From positions 124,001 through 188,000 of the forward strand of contig NZ_SACK01000007.1 of the NCBI RefSeq assembly GCF_004005815.1: 64,000 nucleotides of DNA, written 5' to 3'. The DNA comes from Mucilaginibacter limnophilus. GTDB lineage: Bacteria; Bacteroidota; Bacteroidia; Sphingobacteriales; Sphingobacteriaceae. A program made the position numbers and the translations under genes. This document shows positions 24,654-32,733 of this stretch, piece by piece (position 1 is the first letter of the stretch; each line of letters opens with the position of its first letter). The notes below the pieces were generated by a model, which worked only from the letters and a program-made list of their open reading frames with translations, did no database searches and was not told where the DNA came from.

Positions 24654-25640
24654 ATGGATGCTTCGGAAAGAAAAAGAGCGATTTTAGTAGGTATTTTTAT
24701 AGCCCTTGGCCTTGTAATATTTGTGGTAGGGGTGCTTACACTGGGCAGCTCGCAAAAAACATTTGGAAAAAATATCCAGGTGCGGTCAAACTTCACCGAT
24801 GTTGCCGGTTTAAAAAAAGGCAGTAACATATGGTTTTCGGGTGTAAAAGTGGGCACCGTAAAAGATATCCGTTTTACAAACGCCTCGCAGGTTGATGTTA
24901 TCATGACCATTGATGCTAATGTGCAGCAGTACATTCATCGTAACGCCCAGGCAAAAATCAGTTCAGATGGTTTGATAGGTAACAAGATCATCGTTATTGA
25001 CGGCGGCAGCCCGCAGGCCCCTATGATTCAGGATGGAGACATGCTGCAGTCGGAAAAATTATTGTCAACAGAAGATATGATGACCACGCTGCAGGAGAAT
25101 AACAAGAACCTGCTTGCCATAACCCGTGATTTTAAACAGCTTAGCGGACAGATATTGCAGGGCAAAGGCACTGTGGGTGCTTTACTTGCCGACAGCACTA
25201 TGGCTATGCAACTCCGTAGCGCCATGCGGAACCTGCAGGCTACGACAGAGAGCGCTTCACAAATGGCTGTTCAGTTGGATGGTTTCGCCCGTAAAATGAA
25301 CACCAAGGGGGGCTTTGCCGATAATGTACTTACTGATACAATGACCTTTAACCGCATACGTGCTGCTGTTACACAGTTGCAGCAGTCGGCAGAAAATGCT
25401 TCAGTATTAACTGATAATTTGAATAAGGCAAGTAACAAATTAAACAGTACAGATAACGCGCTGGGTGTTCTGCTTAACGACAGGAAATCAGCAGTGCAGG
25501 TACAAAATACTATTAATCAGCTTGAGCAAAGTTCAGTTAAACTAAACGATAACCTTGAGGCATTACAGCATAACTTTTTGCTTCGCGGATTTTTCAAAAA
25601 ACGTGAGCGCGAACGTGCTGACAGCCTGAAAAGCAAGTAA
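24654..25640 (+). CDS. mlaD: MCE domain lipid-binding protein (MlaD type)
   Basis: A 328-residue protein anchored by one N-terminal transmembrane helix (about 9-29). An MCE domain follows at about 38-115 (IQVRSNFTDVAGLKKGSNIWFSGVKVGTVKDI), then a long alpha-helical stretch rich in Gln, Asn, Ser and Ala (about 140-310), and a basic end (FFKKRERERADSLKSK). It is longer than E. coli MlaD (about 183 residues). Helical extensions of this kind in other MCE proteins form a tunnel or needle across the periplasm. It completes the mlaEFD operon. Confidence 0.9.
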   Translation: MDASERKRAILVGIFIALGLVIFVVGVLTLGSSQKTFGKNIQVRSNFTDVAGLKKGSNIWFSGVKVGTVKDIRFTNASQVDVIMTIDANVQQYIHRNAQAKISSDGLIGNKIIVIDGGSPQAPMIQDGDMLQSEKLLSTEDMMTTLQENNKNLLAITRDFKQLSGQILQGKGTVGALLADSTMAMQLRSAMRNLQATTESASQMAVQLDGFARKMNTKGGFADNVLTDTMTFNRIRAAVTQLQQSAENASVLTDNLNKASNKLNSTDNALGVLLNDRKSAVQVQNTINQLEQSSVKLNDNLEALQHNFLLRGFFKKRERERADSLKSK

Positions 25641-25658
25641 CATCTAAAACATCTTCCT

Positions 25659-26534
25659 ATGAAAACTAAGTTATTTCACAGCCTTTTGGCTGCGGCTATG
25701 CTTTGGGGCATGGTTGCTAACGCCCAGCAATTACGGATAGGCACTTATAACATCCGTTACAAAAACGAAGGTGACTCGCTGCAGGGCGATGGCTGGGCGC
25801 AACGCTCACCATATATAGCCGGACAGGTAAAGTTTCAGGATCTTGATATTTTTGGTACGCAGGAAGGTAAATATGAGCAGCAGCAGGATATGCTGAAAAT
25901 GTTGCCGCAATACAGTTATATAGGTGTAGGCCGTGATGATGGTAAGCAAGGCGGCGAATTTGCATCAGTATTTTATAAAAAAAATAAATTCAAATTACTT
26001 CAGCATGGTGATTTTTGGTTGTCGCCAACGCCAACGGTAGTATCAAAAGGTTGGGACGCCATGTTACCAAGAATTTGTACTTGGGGAAAATTCAAAGAAA
26101 ACGGCAGTAATTTAACGTTCTTCTTTTTTAACATACATTTCGATCATGTCGGGGTACAAGCCCGCCGAGAAAGTTCTAAACTGATACTGGCAAAAATTAA
26201 AGAGATGACCAGCGGTTTGCCTGTTGTTTTAACCGGCGACTTTAATGTCGACCAGTTTGATGAGAGCTATAAATTATTAAATACGTCGGGCGTTTTACGT
26301 GATGTGTATGAGTTATCGCCAGTTAAATTTGCTACACATGGCACGTTTAATTCTTTCGATCCAAATACGATAAGTGAAAGCCGTATCGATCATATTTTTG
26401 TAACCGGAAAGTTTAAACCTTTGCGTTATGCTATTCTTTCTGACACCTATTTTGGCAGCTCACCTCAGGATGCTAAGCCGAAGCTGCGTGTACCGTCAGA
26501 CCATTTTCCGGTAGTAGCAGTTGTTTCGTACTAA
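25659..26534 (+). CDS. Secreted endonuclease/exonuclease/phosphatase family protein
   Basis: A 291-residue protein with a signal peptide ending near residue 23 (MVANAQQL). The EEP fold is shown by IGTYNIRY, the metal-binding Glu in FGTQEGKYEQ, LTGDFNVD, SRIDHIFV and PSDHFPVVA. Members cleave phosphodiester bonds in nucleic acids or lipids such as sphingomyelin or inositol phosphates. The secreted location and the GTQEGKYEQQQDM stretch fit the Bacteroidota extracellular group. It lies 18 bp after mlaD on the same strand and may belong to that transcript. Confidence 0.88.
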   Translation: MKTKLFHSLLAAAMLWGMVANAQQLRIGTYNIRYKNEGDSLQGDGWAQRSPYIAGQVKFQDLDIFGTQEGKYEQQQDMLKMLPQYSYIGVGRDDGKQGGEFASVFYKKNKFKLLQHGDFWLSPTPTVVSKGWDAMLPRICTWGKFKENGSNLTFFFFNIHFDHVGVQARRESSKLILAKIKEMTSGLPVVLTGDFNVDQFDESYKLLNTSGVLRDVYELSPVKFATHGTFNSFDPNTISESRIDHIFVTGKFKPLRYAILSDTYFGSSPQDAKPKLRVPSDHFPVVAVVSY

Positions 26535-26535
26535 G

Positions 26536-27015
26536 TCAGGCTGATTTAAGCATTAACTCAGAACCGCGGTAAATTTGCTGTGATGATTTCAACATCAATT
26601 CCATGCGATTCACAAGTTTGTTGGCATATGCCAGGTGATTTTCAAGCGCGGTTAAGTCGGTAAGTAGTTTTGTGTTTAATAGTTTGTTGCGTAATACGGT
26701 TGATATACTGATTCTGTTTTGATCAAGGTAGTTGATGATGTTATCAAAAAATGAGTGCTTATCTTTAAGCAGGTTGTCACATTCATCAATAATATTGGTT
26801 ACTTCCGGTTCAATTTTAGCACTACCGGTTTTGTTAAGTGCTACAACTTGTATCAGTTTGGCATAAGTAAGTCCAATGCGCCTGAAGATGTTTTGCATTT
26901 CTTCATCAACCGAACGGATAGAATAACAGTGCCGATACTTCTCATACTGTGTGAAGGCAGATTTAGCATTATGAATACATGTAATATACTTGTTGTAAAC
27001 GTAAATTGATTTCAT
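26536..27015 (-). CDS. Hypothetical all-helical protein
   Basis: A 159-residue cytosolic protein rich in Leu, Ile, Lys and Asn, with predicted helices throughout: FRRIGLTYAKLIQVVALNK and LTALENHLAYANKLVNRMELM. The N-terminus MKSIYVYNKYITCIHNAKSAF is Tyr- and His-rich. There is no signal peptide or catalytic motif. It resembles four-helix-bundle proteins, possibly of the CHAD or iron-stress type, but I do not recognise it. It converges on the EEP gene with 1 bp between the two stops. Confidence 0.45.
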   Translation of the reverse strand: MKSIYVYNKYITCIHNAKSAFTQYEKYRHCYSIRSVDEEMQNIFRRIGLTYAKLIQVVALNKTGSAKIEPEVTNIIDECDNLLKDKHSFFDNIINYLDQNRISISTVLRNKLLNTKLLTDLTALENHLAYANKLVNRMELMLKSSQQIYRGSELMLKSA

Positions 27016-27381
27016 GGGTCATCTATCTTATCTGCGCCGATTACAACCAAAGCTTTGCCATAAATGAATAATGTGGATAAATGCCGGAATAATATATGAT
27101 TTATTCTCAAAAGTTTTAAAAACGCAGAAAATGTGATTTTTAAAATGCGAAATTTTAATTGTAGGTTAAATGGAAATTTCGCTTAGATAGAGTTGTCGTT
27201 CATTTTGTTCACAATACAATACAAAATGTTCTTACTGTATTGATAAAATATCACTTTTATAAACTTTTTATCGCTATGATTAACTTTAATATCGCTAATG
27301 TTGAGTAATTTTTCAATAAAACGATAAAAAAATTATAAATTTTTCGGTTGATGTTTTAGTAAAGCAGGTATAATTGTGAAA
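27016..27381. other. AT-rich intergenic region without a visible gene
   Basis: About 365 bases, strongly AT-rich, with stops in all frames. It separates two divergent poorly known genes and must hold both promoters. The motif tatcgct occurs twice (27269 and 27290 region) and A/T runs near 27320-27350 could act as UP elements. No RNA gene or strong hairpin is seen. Confidence 0.4.
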
Positions 27382-28299
27382 ATGAAAATAATTTTCTGCT
27401 TTGTAACATTATTGATGCTGAATACAGCCTGCTTTTCACAAAAGCTGTGGCCACATTTGCAGTTAAAACAGGCAGCCGTATACAAGTGCAATATCCTTGC
27501 AAAGAATCAAATACTACAAACTATTAATGGGCATCAGCTGGATATATCAACCACTATCAATGCCCGTATGCAGTTCACTGTTAACGGTATAAATGATACT
27601 CTTTATAATGTAAAGATGTGTTATGACAGCATTGGGTTAAAAATAGACCTTCTTGGTGCAACATTAAATTACAATTCAGATACTGTTAATGCTAAGAATA
27701 TCTTTTCAGCCATACTGAACAGATTAAAATTAAGGTCATGCAATTTGAACCTAAGCCATACCGGTATTATTATGGATATCGACAGTATAGAAACAGTACT
27801 AAAAAATATAACAGATAGCATCGGCAATTTCTCGGCATCGCAAAAAGAACAGGCACTTGCACAGTTGCAACAAACATTTAGTACCGGCGAAGTTAAAGCA
27901 GGCATCGAAGCATTTACTCATATCTATCCTGAAGCTCCTGTTAGTCGAACCGAAAAATGGGTAATAGATAATATTATCAGCGGACGCATGCAGGCAAATC
28001 AGCATGCCATTCACTTTATAAAAGATGTAACCGCGTTTAATTACGTTATTGAAGGCGGGGCAACTATTAATACTGCTGATGCTATGGCGTCACTTAACGG
28101 CATGCCTGTAAAGTACCGGCTTGCAGGACGCTCAAATGCAACTATCACCGTAGACAAAAAAACAGGCTGGATAAAACAGGCTAAGATCATGCGCACCCTA
28201 AAAGGCAATGCAGAAATTCAGGATAATCCCAAACTTCCGGGTGGTATGCTTATTCCAACGGAAACTATTGTTACCATATCTGTACTCCCCGATAAATAA
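27382..28299 (+). CDS. Secreted DUF6263-like protein
   Basis: A 305-residue protein with a signal peptide (ends about CFSQ). The body is beta-rich with an internal helical region: LSHTGIIMDIDSIETVLKNITDSIGNFSASQK and EKWVIDNIISGRMQANQ. The pattern of a lipoprotein-like or periplasmic domain measuring tens of short strands and IITVDKKTGWIKQAK near the end fits DUF6263, a Bacteroidota family of unknown role. The ATG at 27382 is used in place of a GTG two codons upstream. The gene stands alone on the plus strand. Confidence 0.6.
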   Translation: MKIIFCFVTLLMLNTACFSQKLWPHLQLKQAAVYKCNILAKNQILQTINGHQLDISTTINARMQFTVNGINDTLYNVKMCYDSIGLKIDLLGATLNYNSDTVNAKNIFSAILNRLKLRSCNLNLSHTGIIMDIDSIETVLKNITDSIGNFSASQKEQALAQLQQTFSTGEVKAGIEAFTHIYPEAPVSRTEKWVIDNIISGRMQANQHAIHFIKDVTAFNYVIEGGATINTADAMASLNGMPVKYRLAGRSNATITVDKKTGWIKQAKIMRTLKGNAEIQDNPKLPGGMLIPTETIVTISVLPDK

Positions 28300-28300
28300 A

Positions 28301-28735
28301 TCAACCGGCATGAACCGCAGCCATCTGATGCTGATTCCTGATTTCGGCAGGGGTACGGTAATCTGCCAGGCCAATCTCCTGCACATATCTGCAATTACAA
28401 GGATGTCCCGGCGAAATAAATACGGGCATATCAAACCCTAATGATTGGTAGTAGGGAGTGATGAATGCCTGAACGGGCAAACTGTTTGCTGTCTTTATGA
28501 TTTGAGGGGTAAGCTTCTTTAAAGGTTTCAATATAAGCTTGATATCACACAAGGTAATCTCATCTGAAAGCGGTATCCAGCGGTTATATTTATTTACTTC
28601 AACAAGCACGGCATTGTCACGTACGCCAAGCAAAAAGCCAATTTCAATGTCGTCCAGCAGATTGGTTATAACAACCTGTTGTCCTATGTATTTACTGAAT
28701 ATTAATATCTTTTCCGCCGCTGTTATCCGTTTCAT
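28301..28735 (-). CDS. Hypothetical protein with operator-like palindrome at its start
   Basis: A 144-residue protein. The first half is predicted as a small beta barrel (YIGQQVVITNLLDDIEIGFLLG, NAVLVEVNKYNRWIPLSDEIT); the second half carries LKPLKKLTPQIIKTANSLP and a Cys-containing segment GHPCNCRYVQEIG. The family is unknown to me. LKPLxxLT and the late YRTPAEIRNQ recall proteins found near Bacteroidota phage-like genes. A perfect 10-bp inverted repeat abuts the ATG (28736-28760), suggesting autoregulation. It converges with the DUF6263-like gene (1-bp gap). Confidence 0.45.
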   Translation of the reverse strand: MKRITAAEKILIFSKYIGQQVVITNLLDDIEIGFLLGVRDNAVLVEVNKYNRWIPLSDEITLCDIKLILKPLKKLTPQIIKTANSLPVQAFITPYYQSLGFDMPVFISPGHPCNCRYVQEIGLADYRTPAEIRNQHQMAAVHAG

Positions 28736-28760
28736 AATTTGCTAATTTTATTAGCAAATT
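28736..28760. promoter_or_regulatory. Perfect inverted repeat next to a start codon
   Basis: aatttgctaa (28736-28745) and ttagcaaatt (28751-28760) are exact inverted copies separated by five bases (tttta). The repeat abuts the ATG of the minus-strand gene starting at 28735. It has the form of a repressor operator rather than a terminator, since no T run follows on the gene strand. Confidence 0.5.
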
Positions 28761-28855
28761 AATCAATTATATCTGTAACAAACAAATAAAAATCTACACT
28801 TTTTACTACTACATACTGTAATTTTCTATACTTGTATCGATATAAACCTGCTGTT

Positions 28856-29674
28856 ATGAACATAAAATTCCTGGCTACCAGATGGGGAAACAATCAACCC
28901 TGGGACATATTTTTTGAAAGGCTTTTAGCCGACGGCTTTGATGGGTTGGAATTTGCTTTCCCGCTGGATGTTGATCGGGCTGAACTTGATTTGCTTCACA
29001 ACCTTTGCCGGAAGCATAACATAGGCGTTATAGCCCAGCACTACAGTACTTATGATGCCGATTTTAATTTGCATTATGATAATTACATAAAATGGTTTGA
29101 AATGATAAGTCCGTACCCATGGATGCGTGTAAGTACCCAAACCGGTAAAGATTATTTCACATTTGAGCAGAATAAGGCGTTAATTGATTTTACCGTTGAG
29201 TATGAGCAGAAATATAGTATGCCGGTTTCGCATGAAACCCACCGAAACAAGTTCAACTTCGCGGCACATATTACCAAGCAATACCTCGAAAAAATAAATT
29301 ACCTGCGCCTTACGCTGGATATTTCGCACTGGGTGAATGTAGCCGAGTCTTACCTGCAGGATCAGCAGGAAGCAGTTGACCTGGCCATTTCCCGTACAGA
29401 CCATATACATGCCCGGGTAGGCTACCCTGAAGGGCCGCAAATATCCGACCCACGTGCACCCGAATGGCAGGAAGCCCTTGATCATCACCTGGCCTGGTGG
29501 GATAAGATAGTAGCAACAAAAAGGGCTGAAGACGCAGAAGAGTTGACCATTTTACCCGAGTTCGGTCCGCACCCGTACATGATACATTTGCCTTATACCC
29601 AACAGCCCATAGCCGATCAATGGGAAGTGAATAAGTTTATGAAGGGTTTGCTAAAAGAAAGGTACCTCTCCTAA
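28856..29674 (+). CDS. Sugar phosphate isomerase/epimerase (xylose isomerase-like TIM barrel)
   Basis: A 272-residue TIM-barrel protein of the AP-endonuclease-2/xylose-isomerase-like superfamily. Motifs are DGFDGLEFAFPLD, VIAQHYSTYD, VSHETHRNKFNF (metal-binding Glu and His), LRLTLDISHWVNV, ISRTDHIHARVGYPEGPQ and the C-terminal ILPEFGPHPYM. Family members isomerise or epimerise sugars, inositol derivatives or hydroxy acids. It lies beside an AraC-type activator, a Gfo/Idh/MocA dehydrogenase and a second TIM-barrel protein. The ATG at 28856 is chosen over a TTG eight codons upstream. Confidence 0.85.
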   Translation: MNIKFLATRWGNNQPWDIFFERLLADGFDGLEFAFPLDVDRAELDLLHNLCRKHNIGVIAQHYSTYDADFNLHYDNYIKWFEMISPYPWMRVSTQTGKDYFTFEQNKALIDFTVEYEQKYSMPVSHETHRNKFNFAAHITKQYLEKINYLRLTLDISHWVNVAESYLQDQQEAVDLAISRTDHIHARVGYPEGPQISDPRAPEWQEALDHHLAWWDKIVATKRAEDAEELTILPEFGPHPYMIHLPYTQQPIADQWEVNKFMKGLLKERYLS

Positions 29675-29697
29675 ATCCTCTCCAACGGAGAGGACTA

Positions 29698-30543
29698 TTA
29701 TAGCTTGCTCTTCATTTTAAATTGATGCGGTGTCAATTTGATGATCTTCTTAAACTGCTCGTTAAAGTTTGTCAGGTTATTAAATCCACACTCATAACAT
29801 ACGCTGCTTACTGATACATCGCTTTCCATCAGTCGCTGGCAGGCATAACCAATGCGTATCTCGTTTACAAAGTGCGAGAAATTTTTCTTCGTACGGTTTT
29901 TAAAATACCTGCAAAAGCCCGAATAACTCATGTTGGCAATTTCGGCCACTTTCTCCAGATGGATGTTTTCGGTAAAGTGGTTCATTACATAATCAAACAC
30001 CTTATTCAAACGGTCGCTGTCACGGGCATTCTGTCCGCTTACATCAGGGCTCGATAACAACTCGTATTCATCAGTATCGGCAAGCGTGATAAATAACTGG
30101 AGCAGCGCTATCAGCCGGTGCATACCTTCAGTCTCATAAACATTATGCATTTGCCGCGCTATCGCTTCCCTTGTGTTTCCATTGAGCAGTACACCCATTT
30201 TCGACCTTTCGAACAGATGTTTTATCTTTTGCATCTCGGGTATATGCGGAAAGTGCTGCCCTAAAAAGTCTTCCTGGAAATGGATCACCAGTGTGCCGCC
30301 GGTATCTTCATTGTTTTCCTTGCGGAACCAGTGCGGCAGGTTAGGGCCAAGAAATACCAGGTCGCCTTCGGTAAAATCGCCTACGTGGTTGCCAACAAAC
30401 CGTTTGCCCTTGCCAAATAGCACCAAGGTTATTTCATACTCCGTATGGTAATGCCATGGTGTTTCAAAGTACGGAGTAATAAACTTGTCTATCAAAAACG
30501 ATGAATTTTTTGATAGCGGCAATTTTTGTACAAGCGGGCGCAT
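29698..30543 (-). CDS. AraC family regulator with cupin sensor
   Basis: A 281-residue regulator. The N-terminal cupin (about 10-90) has HYHTEYEITLVLFGKGKRFVG and FTEGDLVFLGPNLPHWF, the sugar-binding pocket type. The C-terminal AraC HTH (about 180-281) has ANMSYSGFCRYFKNRTKKNFSHFV and CGFNNLTNFNEQFKKIIKLTPHQF. It should sense a sugar and activate the divergent operon at 30692-32733, and perhaps the convergent isomerase gene. ATG start at 30543. The protein is of usual length for Bacteroidota sugar regulators. Confidence 0.9.
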   Translation of the reverse strand: MRPLVQKLPLSKNSSFLIDKFITPYFETPWHYHTEYEITLVLFGKGKRFVGNHVGDFTEGDLVFLGPNLPHWFRKENNEDTGGTLVIHFQEDFLGQHFPHIPEMQKIKHLFERSKMGVLLNGNTREAIARQMHNVYETEGMHRLIALLQLFITLADTDEYELLSSPDVSGQNARDSDRLNKVFDYVMNHFTENIHLEKVAEIANMSYSGFCRYFKNRTKKNFSHFVNEIRIGYACQRLMESDVSVSSVCYECGFNNLTNFNEQFKKIIKLTPHQFKMKSKL

Positions 30544-30691
30544 TGGTTTATAAAAGAAAGTTAATGTGCAAACTATTTTTCATATCTGCATAATAATGTC
30601 AATATACTTTATTTTTTTGATTTAAAAGCGGTGGAATACCCATGAATTTAGCGCAACCTTTGATGCATACCATTATAAATCTTCTTTCCCT

Positions 30692-31792
30692 ATGTCGTTT
30701 GTTAAGCTTGATTATTTACCCAGGCTGCCTAAAAACTTGCAACCTGCAATTGGTTGTATAGGTGCCGGTTTTATTATGGCCGACTGTCATTTGGTAGCTT
30801 ATCGTAACGCCGGTTTTAACCCTGTTGCTATAGCTTCAAAAAATCCATTACATAGTGCCGAAGTAGCCGAAAGGCATAATATTAAAAAGGTATATGCCGA
30901 TTATCACCAGCTTTTAGACGACGAGCAAGTTGAGGTGATTGACGTTGCCGTACCTCCGCAATACCAGTTGGAAATTATCCGCGAAGCGGTAACAAAAAAA
31001 CATATCCGAGGCATACTGGCGCAAAAGCCTATGGGCTTAAATTTCGGTGAAGCAAAAGAGATAGTAAAACTTTGTGCCGATGCCGGCATCACATTGGGTG
31101 TTAACCAGAATATGCGGTACGATCAAAGTATCAGGGCATGTAAATCGGCGCTTGATCAGGGCCTGCTTGGCCAGCCGGTTTTTGCTACTATTGATATGCG
31201 TGCCATTCCGCATTTCGCGCCCTGGCAGGAGCCGCTGGGCTGGGCTACCATCCGTATCATGAGCATTCATCACCTTGATGCGTTCCGCTACCTGTTTGGC
31301 GACCCGGTGAGCGTTTATACCAGCGTTACCGAAGACCCCCGGCTTAGCAAAACCCTTAAGCATACCGACGGTGTATGCGTTTACATATTGGAGTACGCGA
31401 ACGGTTTCAGGGCCGTAGCATGGGACGATATCTGGACAGGCCCTGCACGTGAAGGCGGTGTAACCGACCATTACATTAACTGGCGTGTTGAAGGCACCGA
31501 AGGCCTGGCCAAAGGTTCGATAGGCTGGCCGTCATATCCGCAGCGGCAGCCGAGTACTATCGATCTGTCAACCACACAGCATGAGGGCTGGATACAACCC
31601 CGCTGGGATGAGGTTTGGTTCCCCGACGCTTTTGTGGGGCCAATGGCGCAACTACTTTGCGCGCTTGAAGAAGGTACAGCGCCTGAAATAAGCGGCGAAG
31701 ATAACTTGAAAACCATGGCGTTGGTTGATGCATGCTATCTGTCATATCAGGACCACCGCCCGGTTTTTATTGATGAAATATTAAAAGGGTAG
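30692..31792 (+). CDS. Gfo/Idh/MocA family oxidoreductase
   Basis: A 366-residue NAD(P)-dependent dehydrogenase. The Rossmann motif is GCIGAGFIMADCHL at 21-34. The catalytic EKP motif is replaced by QKP (AQKPMGLN at about 111-118), keeping the essential Lys. NQNMRYDQS (about 138-146) and MSIHHLDAFRYLFG (about 190-203) fit the C-terminal domain. It is divergent from the AraC regulator and upstream of a TIM-barrel isomerase by 35 bp. A function in sugar, inositol or glucoside catabolism is likely; the exact substrate is unknown. Confidence 0.88.
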   Translation: MSFVKLDYLPRLPKNLQPAIGCIGAGFIMADCHLVAYRNAGFNPVAIASKNPLHSAEVAERHNIKKVYADYHQLLDDEQVEVIDVAVPPQYQLEIIREAVTKKHIRGILAQKPMGLNFGEAKEIVKLCADAGITLGVNQNMRYDQSIRACKSALDQGLLGQPVFATIDMRAIPHFAPWQEPLGWATIRIMSIHHLDAFRYLFGDPVSVYTSVTEDPRLSKTLKHTDGVCVYILEYANGFRAVAWDDIWTGPAREGGVTDHYINWRVEGTEGLAKGSIGWPSYPQRQPSTIDLSTTQHEGWIQPRWDEVWFPDAFVGPMAQLLCALEEGTAPEISGEDNLKTMALVDACYLSYQDHRPVFIDEILKG

Positions 31793-31827
31793 ACACTTTC
31801 TCAATCACTAAACTTAAATTATAAACA

Positions 31828-32733
31828 ATGATACAGGTTGGAATTTTTACAGGGTATTTCCCTTACGGCCTTGAAGAAACGGCTAAAAAAATACGCGAAA
31901 TAGGATTTAACACCGTACAGCTTGATGTAAGCTTTAAAGATATTGATGTATCGGTAGGGCAGCTTACAACCGAAAAAAGCTGCCGCATACGTGATATGTT
32001 CCGCGCCCATGATTTGCCTATAAGCTGTATTTCAGGCTACACCAATTTGGTACATCCTGACCCTGTAAAACGTAAAGCAAACCTTGACAGGCTGAAGGAA
32101 CTGATACGTTTTGCGCACGACCTGGGCTCACCTTATGTCATTAGTGAAACCGGTACTTTTGACACAGAAAGTGATTGGGTGCATCACCCTAAAAATAAAA
32201 CCGAAGAAGGTTATGCTGAATGCCGTGATGTGATATATGACCTTGTGCGCTACGCAGGCGATCATGGGGTTACCTTTCTTACCGAAACTTACGTGAACAA
32301 CGTAATTGGCTCGGTTGAAGAGACCTTAAGGCTTTTTGCCGACATAAACAGCCAGCACCTGGGTTTACTGATGGATCCAACGAATTATTTTGAAGACCAT
32401 AACATTGATGATATGGATATGGTGCTGAACTATATATTCGACGCCTTGTCGCACCGTGTTAAGATATCACACGCCAAAGACGTAAAACGTGCTGAAGCAG
32501 AGCAGGGCGTGACAATGGCAAACATTGAAGCCTCTGAAGCGCATAACCTGCGCGGTGTAGGTATGATTGAATTACCTGCGCCGGGCCTTGGCTCGCTTAA
32601 TTACGATCTCTATCTTGACCGCCTGGGCCGCGATCATCCAAATATTCCGATAATAATAGAACATTTGGATGAAAGCGATGTACCCCGCGCTAAAAAATTC
32701 TTAGATGAAAGGTTAAGGGCTACAGGCCGTTAA
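31828..32733 (+). CDS. Sugar phosphate isomerase/epimerase (TIM barrel)
   Basis: A 301-residue TIM-barrel protein of the xylose-isomerase-like superfamily. Motifs: IGFNTVQLDVSFKD (first strand), ISCISGYTNLVHPDPVKRKANL (about 68-89), YVISETGTFDTES, FLTETYVNNVIG, HLGLLMDPTNYFEDHN (metal-binding Asp) and RVKISHAKDVKRAE. It ends with IIIEHLDESDVPRAKKFLDERL. It probably acts right after the Gfo/Idh/MocA enzyme encoded 35 bp upstream. It overlaps the 3' end of the convergent desaturase gene by 4 nt. ATG start at 31828. Confidence 0.87.
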   Translation: MIQVGIFTGYFPYGLEETAKKIREIGFNTVQLDVSFKDIDVSVGQLTTEKSCRIRDMFRAHDLPISCISGYTNLVHPDPVKRKANLDRLKELIRFAHDLGSPYVISETGTFDTESDWVHHPKNKTEEGYAECRDVIYDLVRYAGDHGVTFLTETYVNNVIGSVEETLRLFADINSQHLGLLMDPTNYFEDHNIDDMDMVLNYIFDALSHRVKISHAKDVKRAEAEQGVTMANIEASEAHNLRGVGMIELPAPGLGSLNYDLYLDRLGRDHPNIPIIIEHLDESDVPRAKKFLDERLRATGR

